Source: Gillisia limnaea DSM 15749 (lineage in GTDB: Bacteria; Bacteroidota; Bacteroidia; Flavobacteriales; Flavobacteriaceae). Taken from it: a stretch of 64,000 bases of DNA. The stretch covers positions 1,011,752 to 1,075,751 of the forward strand of contig NZ_JH594606.1 in NCBI RefSeq assembly GCF_000243235.1, read 5' to 3'. The position numbers and the translations under genes are program-made. Every line of letters begins with the position of its first letter. Position 1 is the first letter of the stretch. Shown here one piece after another: positions 46,811 through 58,034 of the stretch. The notes below the pieces were generated by a model. It was not told where the DNA came from and searched no databases. It saw only the letters and a list, made by a program, of their open reading frames with translations.

Positions 46811-49800
46811 ATGGGCAAAATTACCCCCCGGGTAAAAGTCATTCTTGTACTAATTGCATTTCTGGGTTTTACCAATTTTATTTTATCGGAAACTACCAAA
46901 TTCGATTTAAGCAAGATCGTCCATCAGAAGATCTTTTTAGAAAATATAGGGAAAACTGAACCTCTGGCTAATAAGCCTGTGGAAACAGCGCAAAAAGGCA
47001 GAACAGGAATAAGCCCTATTTCTCCTCTCTCGGTTAATGGACTAAAGATGTCTTCCACAACAAACGAAGAACTACTGGTCAAAGTTCAGCAAATCTCTCC
47101 CGTCACTTGCAGCGATAATGCAGATGGAGTAATAACTATGTCTGTGTCCGGAGGAACCTCCCCTTACAAATATTCCTGGAGCAATGGACCAACAACCAAA
47201 GATCTTAATGGTGTACCTGCAGGCACGTATAATTTAACAGTAACAGATAACAACGGCAATACAGACACCGCCAAGGCAACAGTAACTGTGGAAGATAATA
47301 TTGCTCCAAATGCTGTTGCTAAAAACATAACCGTCCAGTTGAATGCTTCAGGAAATACTTCTATAGCAGCTGCTAATATTGACAATGGCTCTTCCGATGC
47401 CTGTGGAATTGCTTCTATGTCGGTCGTGCCAAATACTTTTGGCTGTTCAAATATAGGTTCCAACACGGTTACTTTAACAGTAACAGATAACAACGGAAAA
47501 ACAAGCACAGCTACCTCAACAGTGACTGTTGAAGATAATGTTGCTCCAAATACTGTTGCTAAAAGCGTCACCGTCCAGTTGGATGCTTCAGGAAATGCTT
47601 CTATAACAGCTGCTGATATTGACAATGGTTCTTCCGATGCCTGCGGAATTGCTTCTATGTCGGTCGTGCCAAATACTTTTGGCTGTTCAAATATAGGTTC
47701 CAACACGGTTACTTTAACAGTAACAGATAACAAACGGAAAAACAAGCACAGCTACCTCAACAGTGATTGTTGAAGATAATGTTGCTCCAAATACTGTTGC
47801 TAAAAGCGTCACCGTCCAGTTGGATGCTTCAGGAAATGCTTCTATAACAGCTGCTGATATTGACAATGGTTCTTCCGATGCCTGTGGAATTGCTTCTATG
47901 TCGGTCGTGCCAAATACTTTTGGCTGTTCACAAATAGGTTCCAACACGGTTACTTTAACAGTAACAGATAACAACGGAAAAACAAGCACAGCTACCTCAA
48001 CAGTGACTGTAGAAGACAATGTTGCTCCAAATACTGTTGCTAAAAGCCGCACCGTCCAGTTGGATCCTTCAGGAAATGCTTCTATAACAGCTGCCGATAT
48101 TGACAATGGTTCTTCCGATGCCTGTGGAATTGCTTCTATGTCGGTCGTGCCAAATACTTTTGGCTGTTCAAATATAGGTTCCAACATGGTTACTTTAACA
48201 GTAACAGATAACAACGGAAAAACAAGCACAGCTACCTCAATAGTGACTGTTGAAGATAATGTAGCACCAGTAGTTAATACAAAAAACATTACCGTTCAAC
48301 TTGATGAAAACGGACAGGCAACTATAATTACGACAGATATTGACAATGGCTCAAACGATGCCTGCGGAATTCAATCGACTGCTTTAGATATTACCAATTT
48401 CGATTGTACTAATATTGGATCTAATACCGTCACCCTTATCGTAATAGACAATAATGATAACTCTAATACAGGAACAGCAACTATAACGGTGGAAGACAAT
48501 ATTAAACCTATTTTACCTACTGTAGACAATATTACCTGGGGATGTGAATACACTGTAGAAGCACCCGTGGCTCAGGATAATTGCGGCGGTGAGATAACCG
48601 GACAACCTAGCCGATCTACTACGTTTACCGAAACAGGTACTATTACCTGGACTTTTACTGATAATTCCGGTAATTTTGATACTTTGGAGCAGACTATTAC
48701 TATTAATCCGATAGTAGCCGAAATTGAAACAACTGATATAAGTTGTTTTGGTTTTGACAATGGTTCAGCCGTGGTAACAGCTAACGGGGGCGTTGGAAAT
48801 CTAATTTACGATTGGGGCAGTTTATCCGGTACCGGAAATTCTAAGGATAATCTGAAACCCGGAAATTATATGGCAACAGTTTCCGATCAAAATGGCTGTT
48901 CCATAGAACTACCATTTATTATCAGCCAGCCTGATGATTTACAAATGACTACCGATCCCAGTTCTACTCCAGCCTCCTGCTCTGGAGGCAATGATGGAAC
49001 TATAAGCGCAGGAACTGTATCCGGAGGAACATTGGATGAAAACGGAAATTATCAATATTCAATGGATAACGAAAACTGGAATAGTACCGGAGAATTTAGT
49101 AATATGGAAGCCGGCACGCATACAATTTTTGTCGTTGATGCAAATGATTGTGCACTTCAGGTAACTATAAATGTTGAAGAGCCCGATGTAATAAATGCCA
49201 CGCTTAATAAAACTGATGTGAGCTGCTTTGAGGGCAGCGATGGTAGTATTTCTCTAAATAATTTAAGTGGCGGAAGAGGAGAAGTATATTTTAGAATAGT
49301 AGGCACCACTGAATGGACTGAAAGTACTGAGTCTATTGGAAATCTACAAACAGGATTATATCAAATCGAATTGCAAGATGATAATGGTTGTATTGTAGAA
49401 CTAACAAATTCAATCCAAATTCAGGAACCCGACTCTCACATTTCTGTAAGTCTTCCAGAAAACATAAGAACTCAACAATATGGCACAACTACAGCAAGTG
49501 TAATACCAACAGTTTCGGGAGGAACCCCAAATTACACATACGAATGGAGAAGAATTAATGAGGATAATTCTTTGAGTGAAGTGTTACAAACCTCACAAAG
49601 AGCCAATAGCCTTCCCGCTGGAAATTATCAACTAGTAGTTACAGACGCTAACTCTTGTGTATCTGAACCGTCAGAATTTGAAGTTATTGAAGAAGTTGAT
49701 GCTTATATATTAGAAAGTTCATATTGTGCTAGCAATAATGACGATATTCGAGCATCAGAATTTTATATTGACATTGAAAGTATGCGTGGTGGGGTCGGAG

Positions 49801-52800
49801 ATCCTCAAGAAGATTTTAAATACAGATGGAGCTTTGGAAGTGGAGCAACTCCAAATTTAATTATTGATGAAAATGATGAAATTCCCTATGAGAATGATGA
49901 ACTTAATTACAATGATAAATTAAGGGTTTTTTACAATTCTCCTGGCACAAAAACAATAACATTATGGGTCACCGATGAGTCAGGTGTAACCTCAGAACAT
50001 ACTTTCTCACATTATGTAGGAGAGTGTTTTGAACCTTGTGGGAATGCTCAGGATATTCAATTTAATATAGAAAATTTCTTTTTCGGATATGATTATAATG
50101 GAAATCCAAACATAGATAGATCCGAAATTGAAATCGATGAATGCGATGATAATAGGGATATCTATTTATACATTGATATTACTAAAATCTCCCAAATGCA
50201 CAGCCTTACAGCTGAAATTAAATACACAATAGAAAAAAATGGTGAAACCACCTTATATCAAGCAATAGGTGTATACAATGGTGATAATGTAAAAGAAGGA
50301 CTTTTTCCTATTTTTCAAGTGGGACCAGATGATGATCAAATTAATTGGGAGTGTGGGGATGAATTATCTATAACCTTCGCCAATTTTAGTTGGACCAAAG
50401 GAAACGGTAATGGCGGAGGCAGAGGAAATGGTAAGAATGGTCCGCATTGTTTAGGCTTCAACACCGAAATCTCCGTTCCAACACCCCTTACAGCAACGGC
50501 CACACCTCAGGATGCTTTATGTTTTAATGATGCTTCAGGAAGTATAATTATAAACGCCCGCGGCGGAACCAGATCTTATGAATATAGTAAAGATGGTGGA
50601 GCCAATTATCAATCTTCGAATACCTTTCTTAATCTTTCAGCTGAAACTTATAACAACTTAATTGTAAGGGATAGTGATGGAAAAACTTTAAATATAGATC
50701 CGCTAACTATCGGCGAACCGAATCAAATTAGCATCGAAGATGTCCAATTCGAAGAAATCTGTTTTGGAAAAACTACTTCTGCAAAAGTTTTAAATCCTAG
50801 TGGAGGTACCCCTCTATTAGATGGTAATGACAACCAATATTATGAATACCTCTGGAGTAATGGGCAAACAGGACAAGAGGTCACAGACCTTTCCGGAGGA
50901 ATATACACAGTAATAATCATCGATGCCAATGGTTGTCAAATAGAAGAGACATTTACAATAATAGAGCCTGAGGAATTAATTTCTAATGCGGGAGAGGATC
51001 AGCAGTTCAATTGTGGTTTTACAAAAGCGCTATTATCCGCAAACACACCTGAAATTGGAATCGGAAAATGGGAAATTTCTGAAGGAAATGGTGGGTCATT
51101 TGAAGATGATAATGACCCTAACACAACTTTTACTGGCAATGCTTCTACTGATTATATCTTAGACTGGATTATTACTGATGATGACACCTGTCCTCCTGAA
51201 ATTGACTCAGTTTCTATTAGCTTTTCTGAAGACTGCAGCACTCTGGATTTTGACGGAATAGACGACCACGTTTTTTTAGGCGACAATTACGGTTTCACCT
51301 CAGGAAACTTTAGTATTGAAGCCTGGATAAGACCAAAATCCATCAACAACACCAGAACAATTTTCAGCAAAAGAAACAGCAAAGATCTAAGCAAAGGTTT
51401 GGACCTTATAATAAACAGTGGTGCTCCCACCTTTAGATGGGGTAATAAATCAGTTACCACTTCCCATAAAGTCACAGCCAATAGATGGCATCATATTGCA
51501 GCCATTTATAATAACGGAAATATTCGCTTATATGTAGACGGAATTCGAGTAGGTAATGCTACCTCAACTAATCCTGCAGTAGTTAATGCTCCTGCCATTA
51601 TCGGGGCAATGTATAATGCCGATAATCCCGACGTTCCTGTAAACTATTTTCACGGCTGGATCGAAGAAGTTAGATTATGGAAAATAGCGCTTACTGAGGA
51701 GCAACTTCGATTTATGATGAACCAGAGAATCGAAATTCCTGAAAAACCGGAGGATGTTATAGGTTCAGACTATATTAAAGGAGAAGTTTTACCCATAAGA
51801 GATAAAAGCTATCTCCAGGATGAAGATAATTTCCACCTGGACCAAACTAATAAACCCTGGGCTAAAATTCTTTGGAGTGAATTAATTGGATATTTACCAT
51901 TGATTTCACAAGAACCTAAAACAGAGGGGTACATTCCTTTTAAGAATGAAATAAAACCTCAGGCCGGTAAAACGCCTAATTTTGGAATGTCGGGTGTCCC
52001 GGGGGAATTAAGAAATATTGAAACAAATCAGGAAAACACAGCTCCCCTACCTTATGAATCTCAAGCAGCCGGAACCTGGCACAACCGTAATTCCTGGGAT
52101 CCAAACTCCAATAAATTCTGGACTTTCCCTAATGATACTGGAATTAACGGAACGCCAATAGATTGGAATATTGCGATTCAAAAGGACAATATTAATTCCA
52201 ATAATAAAGTCATAAAACTACTAGGATTGCTTTCTGGTAACGGAACGCAATTAACTATGAATGGAGTCAACAATAACTCCGGCAACGAGCTGCGAATCAC
52301 GCATTACCTGGAACTAAATGGAGTTATAGACCTGGATGGGGAATCCCAATTAGTGCAAACCGGAGGCAGCATAATTAAAGGTTCCGGGAATATAGAAAAA
52401 GACCAACAGGGAACAGCCAGCAGTTTCAACTATAACTATTGGAGTTCCCCAGTGGCGCCAGATTCTATACGAACTGATTATAAGGTCAATGAAATTATGT
52501 TTGATGGCACAAAAGTAGGAACAGGAGTATTTGAAATTATAAATTTCGCATGGCCGCATACCCATGCTGATGGTCCAAAGGCTAATCCTATCAAAATAAG
52601 TGATTACTGGATCAACACTTTCAGAAAAAAAACGGCAAATCAGTATAGTGCCTGGGAACCAATTGGAAGTTACACCCCAATTAAAATAGGTGAAGGTTAC
52701 ACAATGAAGGGTACTGAAGATATACATATCTCTGAGGGAAAACTTCAGAATTATACTTTTAAAGGTTTTCCAAATAATGGGGATATTTACCTTGCTGGTC

Positions 52801-54032
52801 TCTTGACTAATCAAAATTACCTAATTGGTAACCCCTACCCATCTGCCATTGATGGGGATCAATTTATTAAAGATAACGCTTCGAACAATAGTCACAATTC
52901 CAAGATTAATTTTAACGGAGTCCTTTACTTCTGGGACCATTTTGCAGGTAAAACTCACATTCTTGCAGATTATGTGGGTGGATATGCGGCAAGAGTTATC
53001 AACGTTGGTGTGGCAGCAGCAGCGACCGATGATCGTATTAACAGTACAGGAGAAAGCAGCACAGATTACTTTACTAATCAGGAACGGATTCCTCAGAGGT
53101 ATATCCCGGTTGGACAGGGATTTTTTATAAATACGGTTATTGATCCCTCTTTAGGAAATGTAACTTCAGTAAATCCTGAAGGAATCCTTTTTAAGAATTC
53201 ACAAAGAAAATTCGCACTAGAAGGTACATCTGATTCTCAATTTTTAAAACCTGAATACCCATCCAAAGGAAAGAATAATAATAGAGAAGAACAAGAAGAA
53301 AGAAGTAAGGTAATTCGTCTTAATTTCCGTTCGCCGTTGGGTTATAACAGGCAAATAGCTATAGCAACAGATAAAAATACTACCAATGAATATGACGTAG
53401 GCTATGATGCTCCTTTAAATGATAATTTCCCTGAGGACATGTATTGGTTGATCAATTCCAGAGAATTTGTGATTCAAGGTGTACCTAATTATAATTTGGA
53501 TCAGACATTTCCTATTGGTATTCATACAAAGGAAAATGGAACTATTAAAATCGAAATTGGGGGACTCGAGAATGTTCCGGAGGACCTCAATATTTTTATT
53601 AAAGATTCACTTTTTCAAACCTATCATAACTTAAGAACATCAGAATATGAGTTAGAGCTGGAGGCCGGTGAGACTTTTGATCGCTTCGCACTTGTATTTC
53701 AAAAAGAAAAAGATCCGGAACCGGATCCGGAGCCAGAACCCAATCCAATTGAAAAACCCAATCCTGATCTGCCCAATCCACTTCCTCCGGGAACCATAGA
53801 TGTGATCTTTGCAGAAAATGAACATCAACTTATGATCTTAAACCCTTATGAGATGCAAATAGAACAGGTAGAAATATATAATTTGCTTGGACAACGAATG
53901 GAATCTTTTACGTCAACCTCCAATCAAAAAGAAATGATATTGCAGGTGAAAGACCACCCGGTTGCAATTTATGTGGTTAAAGTATATGCCGTTGAAGGTA
54001 TGGTTTCCAAAAACATCCTTTTAATGAAATAG
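46811..54032 (+). CDS. Second giant T9SS protein with SprB and 80-residue repeats, frameshifted
   Basis: Two frames, 46811-47773 and 47763-54032, encode one protein: the first ends in a frameshifted copy of the repeat and the second resumes it exactly. An extra A in the AACAAACGG at about 47731-47737 (other copies read AACAACGG) causes it. Removing it gives 2406 residues. N-terminal hydrophobic segment (about 9-25), an SprB repeat (about 95-160), five tandem 80-residue repeats (about 160-559), more SprB/HYR/PKD-like modules, a LamG-like domain from about 1477 (LDFDGIDDHVFLG), the T9SS cargo region with GNPYPSAIDG, a proline-rich linker and a sorting domain ending MVSKNILLMK. It is functional only if the shift is an error, corrected, or bypassed. 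Confidence 0.88.
47288..48488 (+). repeat. Five 240-bp tandem repeats in the second giant gene
   Basis: Units begin at 47288, 47528, 47769, 48009 and 48249; spacing is 240, 241, 240 and 240 bases, the 241 being the unit with the extra base. Units 1-4 are strikingly similar; units 2 and 3 differ at only about five positions by eye. Unit 5 is diverged. Each encodes 80 residues with the pattern VEDNVAPN ... VQLDASGNASITAADIDNGS ... DACGI ... FGC ... VTLTVTDNNGKT. High identity over the second half of unit 1 but not its first half suggests gene conversion. Confidence 0.95.
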
Positions 54033-54053
54033 AAAAAGTTGTATTCAAAAAAA

Positions 54054-54090
54054 AAACCCGGAAGTCGAAAAACTTCCGGGTTTCTTTTAT
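54054..54090 (+). terminator. Terminator after the second giant gene
   Basis: AAACCCGGAAGT (54054-54065) and ACTTCCGGGTTT (54072-54083) form a perfect 12-bp stem around a six-base loop, followed by CTTTTAT. Confidence 0.9.
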
Positions 54091-54118
54091 ACCATATTAA
54101 TGCAAAGTCGATTGCACT

Positions 54119-54625
54119 TTAAATTCCCAAATACTTCTTTTCTCCTTCGCCATTTTCCTCTTCCAAATCTTCGTAAATATTCAATCCAAAACCTTCAATT
54201 TCCTGCAGGGTAAGTTGGACGGAATGTTTTTGAAATAAGAGCATTTCGCGGATCTCTCCTAAACTTATTCTGGATAATAAATTTTGATATAATCCAATAT
54301 TTTGTCTTTCTCTCCGGTAACATTCTTTAATGATCCCGTCTTTTTCGATTCTAAATACAGGAAGAACAGGACCAGGAATATTTTTCCATTCGCGCCTTAA
54401 GTTAATTTTCCCTTCTCCCTTTATATTATTTTGGTTTTCCAGGCTCTCAATTTCCTGTTCTATTCTCTTGCTAAAAGACTTTTTTTGATGAGCCACTTTA
54501 ATGAGAAAATTACGAAAAAGCAGTCTCTTACAATGTTTTGAGGCATTGGAATAAATTCTGAAATCACGGTAGTTCTTTTCCAGAATTGAATAAAGCAAGC
54601 TTGTGGTTTTTTCTAAATGTCCCAT
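54119..54625 (-). CDS. Hypothetical helical protein, DUF2383-like
   Basis: A 168-residue, mainly helical, cytosolic-looking protein with no signal peptide. The pattern (KRLLFRNFLIKVAHQKKSFS, LRREWKNI, IKECYRRERQNIGLYQNLLS, LLFQKHSVQLTLQEIEGFG) resembles the four-helix DUF2383/PA2169 family, with the conserved R-x-W and the C-x-x-x-E region, but the match is partial and made by eye. It is close to the terminator of the giant gene, on the opposite strand. Function is unknown, and a connection to the giant gene is not supported. Confidence 0.6.
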   Translation of the reverse strand: MGHLEKTTSLLYSILEKNYRDFRIYSNASKHCKRLLFRNFLIKVAHQKKSFSKRIEQEIESLENQNNIKGEGKINLRREWKNIPGPVLPVFRIEKDGIIKECYRRERQNIGLYQNLLSRISLGEIREMLLFQKHSVQLTLQEIEGFGLNIYEDLEEENGEGEKKYLGI

Positions 54626-54916
54626 TTTACAGTTTCTAATCCTTTTTGAAATTTAAGAATTAAGCGCTGCTAAAACCGGGCATTTAACTTATTTAACTCT
54701 ACCCAAGAAGAACTGAAGGCTTTGTGAGGATCATACTTTCTGAAATATCAGCAGGAATAGTAAGTACGATGAGAAATAGTATTATAAGTTGTTTTAAGAA
54801 ATAATTAACAACTGTTTAGCACAGGCTTTTTTTCTTTAATTCTAATCGAAAACTTTGCAGCAATTTGAATAACTATTCCTTAAAATTTATTCGAAACATC
54901 CTAAGGTAGCATACAA

Positions 54917-55546
54917 TTATCCTTTATATTTCATTGGTAGATAAACGATCTTTTTTGTTTCAAAAAATTCTTCTTCAAAATAATCTTTTAATGGATAAAT
55001 CACTGCAGATTTGTACTGCTCCAATTCTTCAGACAGATCCCCTCCTTTAAGATATAAAATTCCGTTTTTGAGTTCGTGATTGCTTTTTTTGGCAATCTTT
55101 CCTTTCACCCAATGCACAAAAGTGGGCATCGCTGCCACTGCCCTACTAACAATAAAATCATAATTACCTTTGATCTCTTCTACACGGGCATTGGTGGTTT
55201 TAACATTTGTGAGCTGCAAACCTTCTACGACCTCATCCACAACCTTTATTTTTTTTCCGATAGAATCCACCAAATGAAAACTGGTTTCAGGAAAAAGAAT
55301 TGCCAAAGGAATTCCTGGAAACCCTCCGCCGGTTCCTACGTCTAAAATATGTGCATCTGGCCTGAATTCAAGTACTTTCGCTATCCCAAGAGAATGCAGC
55401 ACATGACGCAAATAAAGTTCGTCTATATCCTTTCGGGAAACCACATTTATTTTAAGATTCCAGTCTTTATATAGCTCCTGTAACTTGCTGAATTGTTCTA
55501 GCTGAACTTCGTTTAATTGAGGGAAATATTGTTTTATAAGCTCCAC
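54917..55546 (-). CDS. rsmG: 16S rRNA (guanine-527-N7)-methyltransferase RsmG
   Basis: Methylates G527 in the 530 loop of 16S rRNA; its loss gives low-level streptomycin resistance. The 209-residue protein has KINVVSRKDIDELYLRHVLH, the SAM-binding HILDVGTGGGFPGIPLAI and DSIGKKIKVVDEVVEGL, followed by ARVEEIKGNYDFIVSRAVAA. ATG at 55546 lies just after a -7 element in the divergent region with the desaturase gene. Confidence 0.96.
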   Translation of the reverse strand: MELIKQYFPQLNEVQLEQFSKLQELYKDWNLKINVVSRKDIDELYLRHVLHSLGIAKVLEFRPDAHILDVGTGGGFPGIPLAILFPETSFHLVDSIGKKIKVVDEVVEGLQLTNVKTTNARVEEIKGNYDFIVSRAVAAMPTFVHWVKGKIAKKSNHELKNGILYLKGGDLSEELEQYKSAVIYPLKDYFEEEFFETKKIVYLPMKYKG

Positions 55547-55563
55547 GTTCTTCTATTTTGTTG

Positions 55564-55571
55564 CAAAAGTA
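55564..55571 (-). promoter_or_regulatory. -7 element of rsmG
   Basis: TACTTTTG on the minus strand is a perfect TAnnTTTG match, 17 bases before the rsmG ATG. A -33 TTG at the correct distance was not found. Confidence 0.4.
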
Positions 55572-55600
55572 CTGAAATTGCAACGTTAATTTCTCCGTAT

Positions 55601-55633
55601 TTTGGTATCGGCACAATTAATGTTTTATCTTTG
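55601..55633 (+). promoter_or_regulatory. Promoter of the desaturase gene, deciding its start
   Basis: TTTG (55601-55604), 21 bases, TATCTTTG (55626-55633): a full promoter match. The first possible ATG of the open frame, at 55602, falls inside the -33 box and could not be transcribed from it, so the ATG at 55653 is the real start. Confidence 0.65.
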
Positions 55634-55652
55634 TTCAATTGAATTTTATCTT

Positions 55653-56759
55653 ATGTCTATGAATCATGAAACCGTTCGCTTTTCGAGAGTTGATTCGGGA
55701 AAATTTTTCCGAACACTCAATAAACGGGTAAATGCTTATTTTAACGATAACAACTTATCCAAATCAGGAAACTGGAAATTGCATCTCAAAACGATTGTTA
55801 TGTTCTCCCTTTTTTTGGTGCCATACTTTTTAATTCTTACCCTGGATATATCGCAATGGTGGCTTTTATTACTAACCATCGTTATGGGCGCAGGAATGGC
55901 CGGAGTTGGAATGAATGTGATGCATGATGGAAATCATGGTTCGTATTCATCTAAAAAATGGGTCAATAACCTAATGGGAGGAACCATTTATGTACTTGCC
56001 GGAAACGTTTATAACTGGCAGGTTCAGCATAACGTCTTGCACCATACCTACACCAATATACACGGGCACGACGAAGACCTGGACGCAGGCAGAATCATCC
56101 GTTTTTCTGAACACTCCAAATGGTCAAAATTCCATAGATTTCAACATTATTACTCGGTGTTTTTATATGGTTTACTAACCTTTAACTGGGCGCTTACTAC
56201 CGATTTTAAACAAACCAAAAGCTATTTATCCAGAAAGCTGGCCTACGGGAAATTACCTTCTCCTGCAAAACAATGGAGCATCATTGCTGTTACCAAAGCG
56301 ATCTATCTCGCTATATGGATTTTGATCCCTATGCTTTTCATGTCCATAGCCTGGTGGAAGATCTTGATTGGTTTTTTTGTGATGCATTATACCGCAGGTC
56401 TTATTCTAAGCATCGTATTTCAATTGGCCCATGTGGTTAATAAAACCCAAATGCCTATTCCAGATGAAACCGGATCCATGAAAAATACCTGGGCGATACA
56501 TCAGCTATATACTACCGTTAATTTCGCTACCAAAAACAAAATTGTAAATTGGTTTACCGGCGGACTAAACCACCAGGTAGAACATCATATTTTTCCGAAT
56601 ATAAGTCATATCCATTACACTAAAATCGCCAAAATAGTTAAAGAAACCGCTGCAGAATGTAATTTACCTTACAACGAATACAAAACTACCCGTGCAGCCA
56701 TTATTGCTCATTTCAGCCATTTAAAAGAAATGGGGTCAAAACCCGTAATTTCTGCTTAA
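55653..56759 (+). CDS. Membrane fatty acid desaturase
   Basis: A 368-residue integral-membrane di-iron desaturase that introduces a double bond into acyl chains, adjusting membrane fluidity. The three histidine boxes are present: HDGNH (in NVMHDGNHGSYS), HNVLHH and HQVEHH. There are four or more transmembrane helices around FSLFLVPYFLILTL, WWLLLLTIVMGAGMAGVGMN, IYLAIWILIPMLFMSI and ILIGFFVMHYTAGLILSIV. The start at 55653 is chosen because the upstream in-frame ATG lies in the promoter. The acyl-CoA or acyl-lipid specificity is unresolved; the family includes linoleoyl-CoA (delta-6)-type desaturases. It is followed 26 bases later by an aminotransferase. Confidence 0.92.
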   Translation: MSMNHETVRFSRVDSGKFFRTLNKRVNAYFNDNNLSKSGNWKLHLKTIVMFSLFLVPYFLILTLDISQWWLLLLTIVMGAGMAGVGMNVMHDGNHGSYSSKKWVNNLMGGTIYVLAGNVYNWQVQHNVLHHTYTNIHGHDEDLDAGRIIRFSEHSKWSKFHRFQHYYSVFLYGLLTFNWALTTDFKQTKSYLSRKLAYGKLPSPAKQWSIIAVTKAIYLAIWILIPMLFMSIAWWKILIGFFVMHYTAGLILSIVFQLAHVVNKTQMPIPDETGSMKNTWAIHQLYTTVNFATKNKIVNWFTGGLNHQVEHHIFPNISHIHYTKIAKIVKETAAECNLPYNEYKTTRAAIIAHFSHLKEMGSKPVISA

Positions 56760-56785
56760 AAATATTCAAAAACCAACCGTATTTC

Positions 56786-57979
56786 ATGCAAAAACAACTA
56801 TCCGACAGAATCAATAACATGACCACCTCACAAACCCTGGCAATGGCGGCCAAAACCCGTGAGTTAAAAGAAGAAGGAAAAGATATTATAGGCTTAAGCC
56901 TGGGAGAACCGGACTTTAACACCCCCGATTTTATAAAAGAAGCCGCAATACAGGCTATTAATGATAATTACAATTCCTATTCCCCGGTTGACGGTTATGT
57001 AGAGTTGAAAGATGCCGTAATCACGAAATTTAAACGGGATAATGGCCTTACCTACAACCGCGCTCAAATCGTAGTTTCTACTGGGGCTAAACAATCCTTG
57101 GCTAATGCTGCCATGGTGATTTTAAATCCCGGAGATGAAGTGATATTGCCCTGCCCGTACTGGGTAAGCTACGCAGAAATAGTAAAACTTGCCGAGGGAA
57201 TTCCTGTGGAAGTTCCTACAACTGTTGAAAATAATTTTAAGATCACTCCAGCACAACTTGAAGCGGCGATCACACCAAAAACCAAAATGGTTTTGTACAG
57301 CTCTCCCTGCAATCCCAGCGGAATGATCTTTAGCAAGGAAGAATTACGTGCCCTGGCTGATGTATTGGTAAAATATCCAGATATAATTGTAGTGAGTGAT
57401 GAAATTTATGAGCATATAAATTTTGTTGGGGAACACGCATCTATGGCTCAGTTTGAAGATATGTATGATCGTGTGATCACGGTTAACGGAGTTTCCAAGG
57501 CTTTTGCCATGACCGGATGGAGAATAGGATATATAGGGGCACCTGAATATATCGCCCGCGCTTGTAATAAAATGCAGGGCCAGATAACAAGCGGAGCCAA
57601 CTGTATTGCCCAACGCGCAGTTATCACTGCTCTGGAAGCGCCTGTTAGCAAAATCCAGCCTATGATTGACACCTTTAAAGAACGTAGGAAATTGATACTT
57701 TCATTGCTGGATCAAATAGAAGGTTTTAAAACCACAGAGCCAGAAGGAGCCTTTTACGTTTTCCCTGATATTTCGTATTTCTTCGGAAAAACAATTAAAG
57801 GACACCATATAAAAGATGCTACAGATTTTTCTATGTTCTTATTGGAAGTAGCCCTTGTTGCAACTGTAACAGGTGATGCCTTTGGAAACCCGGAATGCAT
57901 AAGACTTTCATATGCTGCCAGTGAATCGCAAATAGAAGAAGCTTTAAAAAGAATAAAAGCAGCTGTTTCTGAAGTTTAA
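56786..57979 (+). CDS. Class I aminotransferase, aspartate aminotransferase-like
   Basis: A 397-residue pyridoxal-phosphate enzyme of fold type I. PLP contacts are VSTGAKQSLANA, the Asn in SSPCNPSGMIF, the Asp and Tyr in VSDEIYEHI and the Schiff-base Lys in NGVSKAFAMTGWRIGYIGAP. The closing stretch ECIRLSYAASESQIEEALKRI is the substrate carboxylate-binding arginine motif. Most like bacterial aspartate/prephenate aminotransferases of subgroup 1b; the exact substrate is not determinable. A terminator follows. Confidence 0.93.
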   Translation: MQKQLSDRINNMTTSQTLAMAAKTRELKEEGKDIIGLSLGEPDFNTPDFIKEAAIQAINDNYNSYSPVDGYVELKDAVITKFKRDNGLTYNRAQIVVSTGAKQSLANAAMVILNPGDEVILPCPYWVSYAEIVKLAEGIPVEVPTTVENNFKITPAQLEAAITPKTKMVLYSSPCNPSGMIFSKEELRALADVLVKYPDIIVVSDEIYEHINFVGEHASMAQFEDMYDRVITVNGVSKAFAMTGWRIGYIGAPEYIARACNKMQGQITSGANCIAQRAVITALEAPVSKIQPMIDTFKERRKLILSLLDQIEGFKTTEPEGAFYVFPDISYFFGKTIKGHHIKDATDFSMFLLEVALVATVTGDAFGNPECIRLSYAASESQIEEALKRIKAAVSEV

Positions 57980-57996
57980 AAATTTCAAAAATATTC

Positions 57997-58034
57997 TAAA
58001 AAATCAGCCAGATAATCTCAGGCTGATTTTTTTT
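57997..58034 (+). terminator. Intrinsic terminator after the aminotransferase
   Basis: AAAATCAGCC (58000-58009) and GGCTGATTTT (58021-58030) form a stem around an 11-base loop, then more T. Confidence 0.9.

Noticed and set aside
47164-48289. Minus-strand open frames of 191-193 codons across the 240-bp repeats
   Set aside because: They mirror the periodic repeat on the coding strand and consist of repeated valine/leucine-rich text; open only because of repeat composition.
47288-48488. The 240-bp repeats as a CRISPR or satellite array
   Set aside because: Repeats are in frame, encode a consistent 80-residue domain, are directly adjacent with no spacers and have no cas genes nearby.
34773-54032. 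Biosynthetic megasynthase or polyketide gene
   Set aside because: No adenylation, ketosynthase or carrier motifs; composition is threonine-, serine- and glycine-rich repeat sequence with a signal peptide and T9SS sorting tail.
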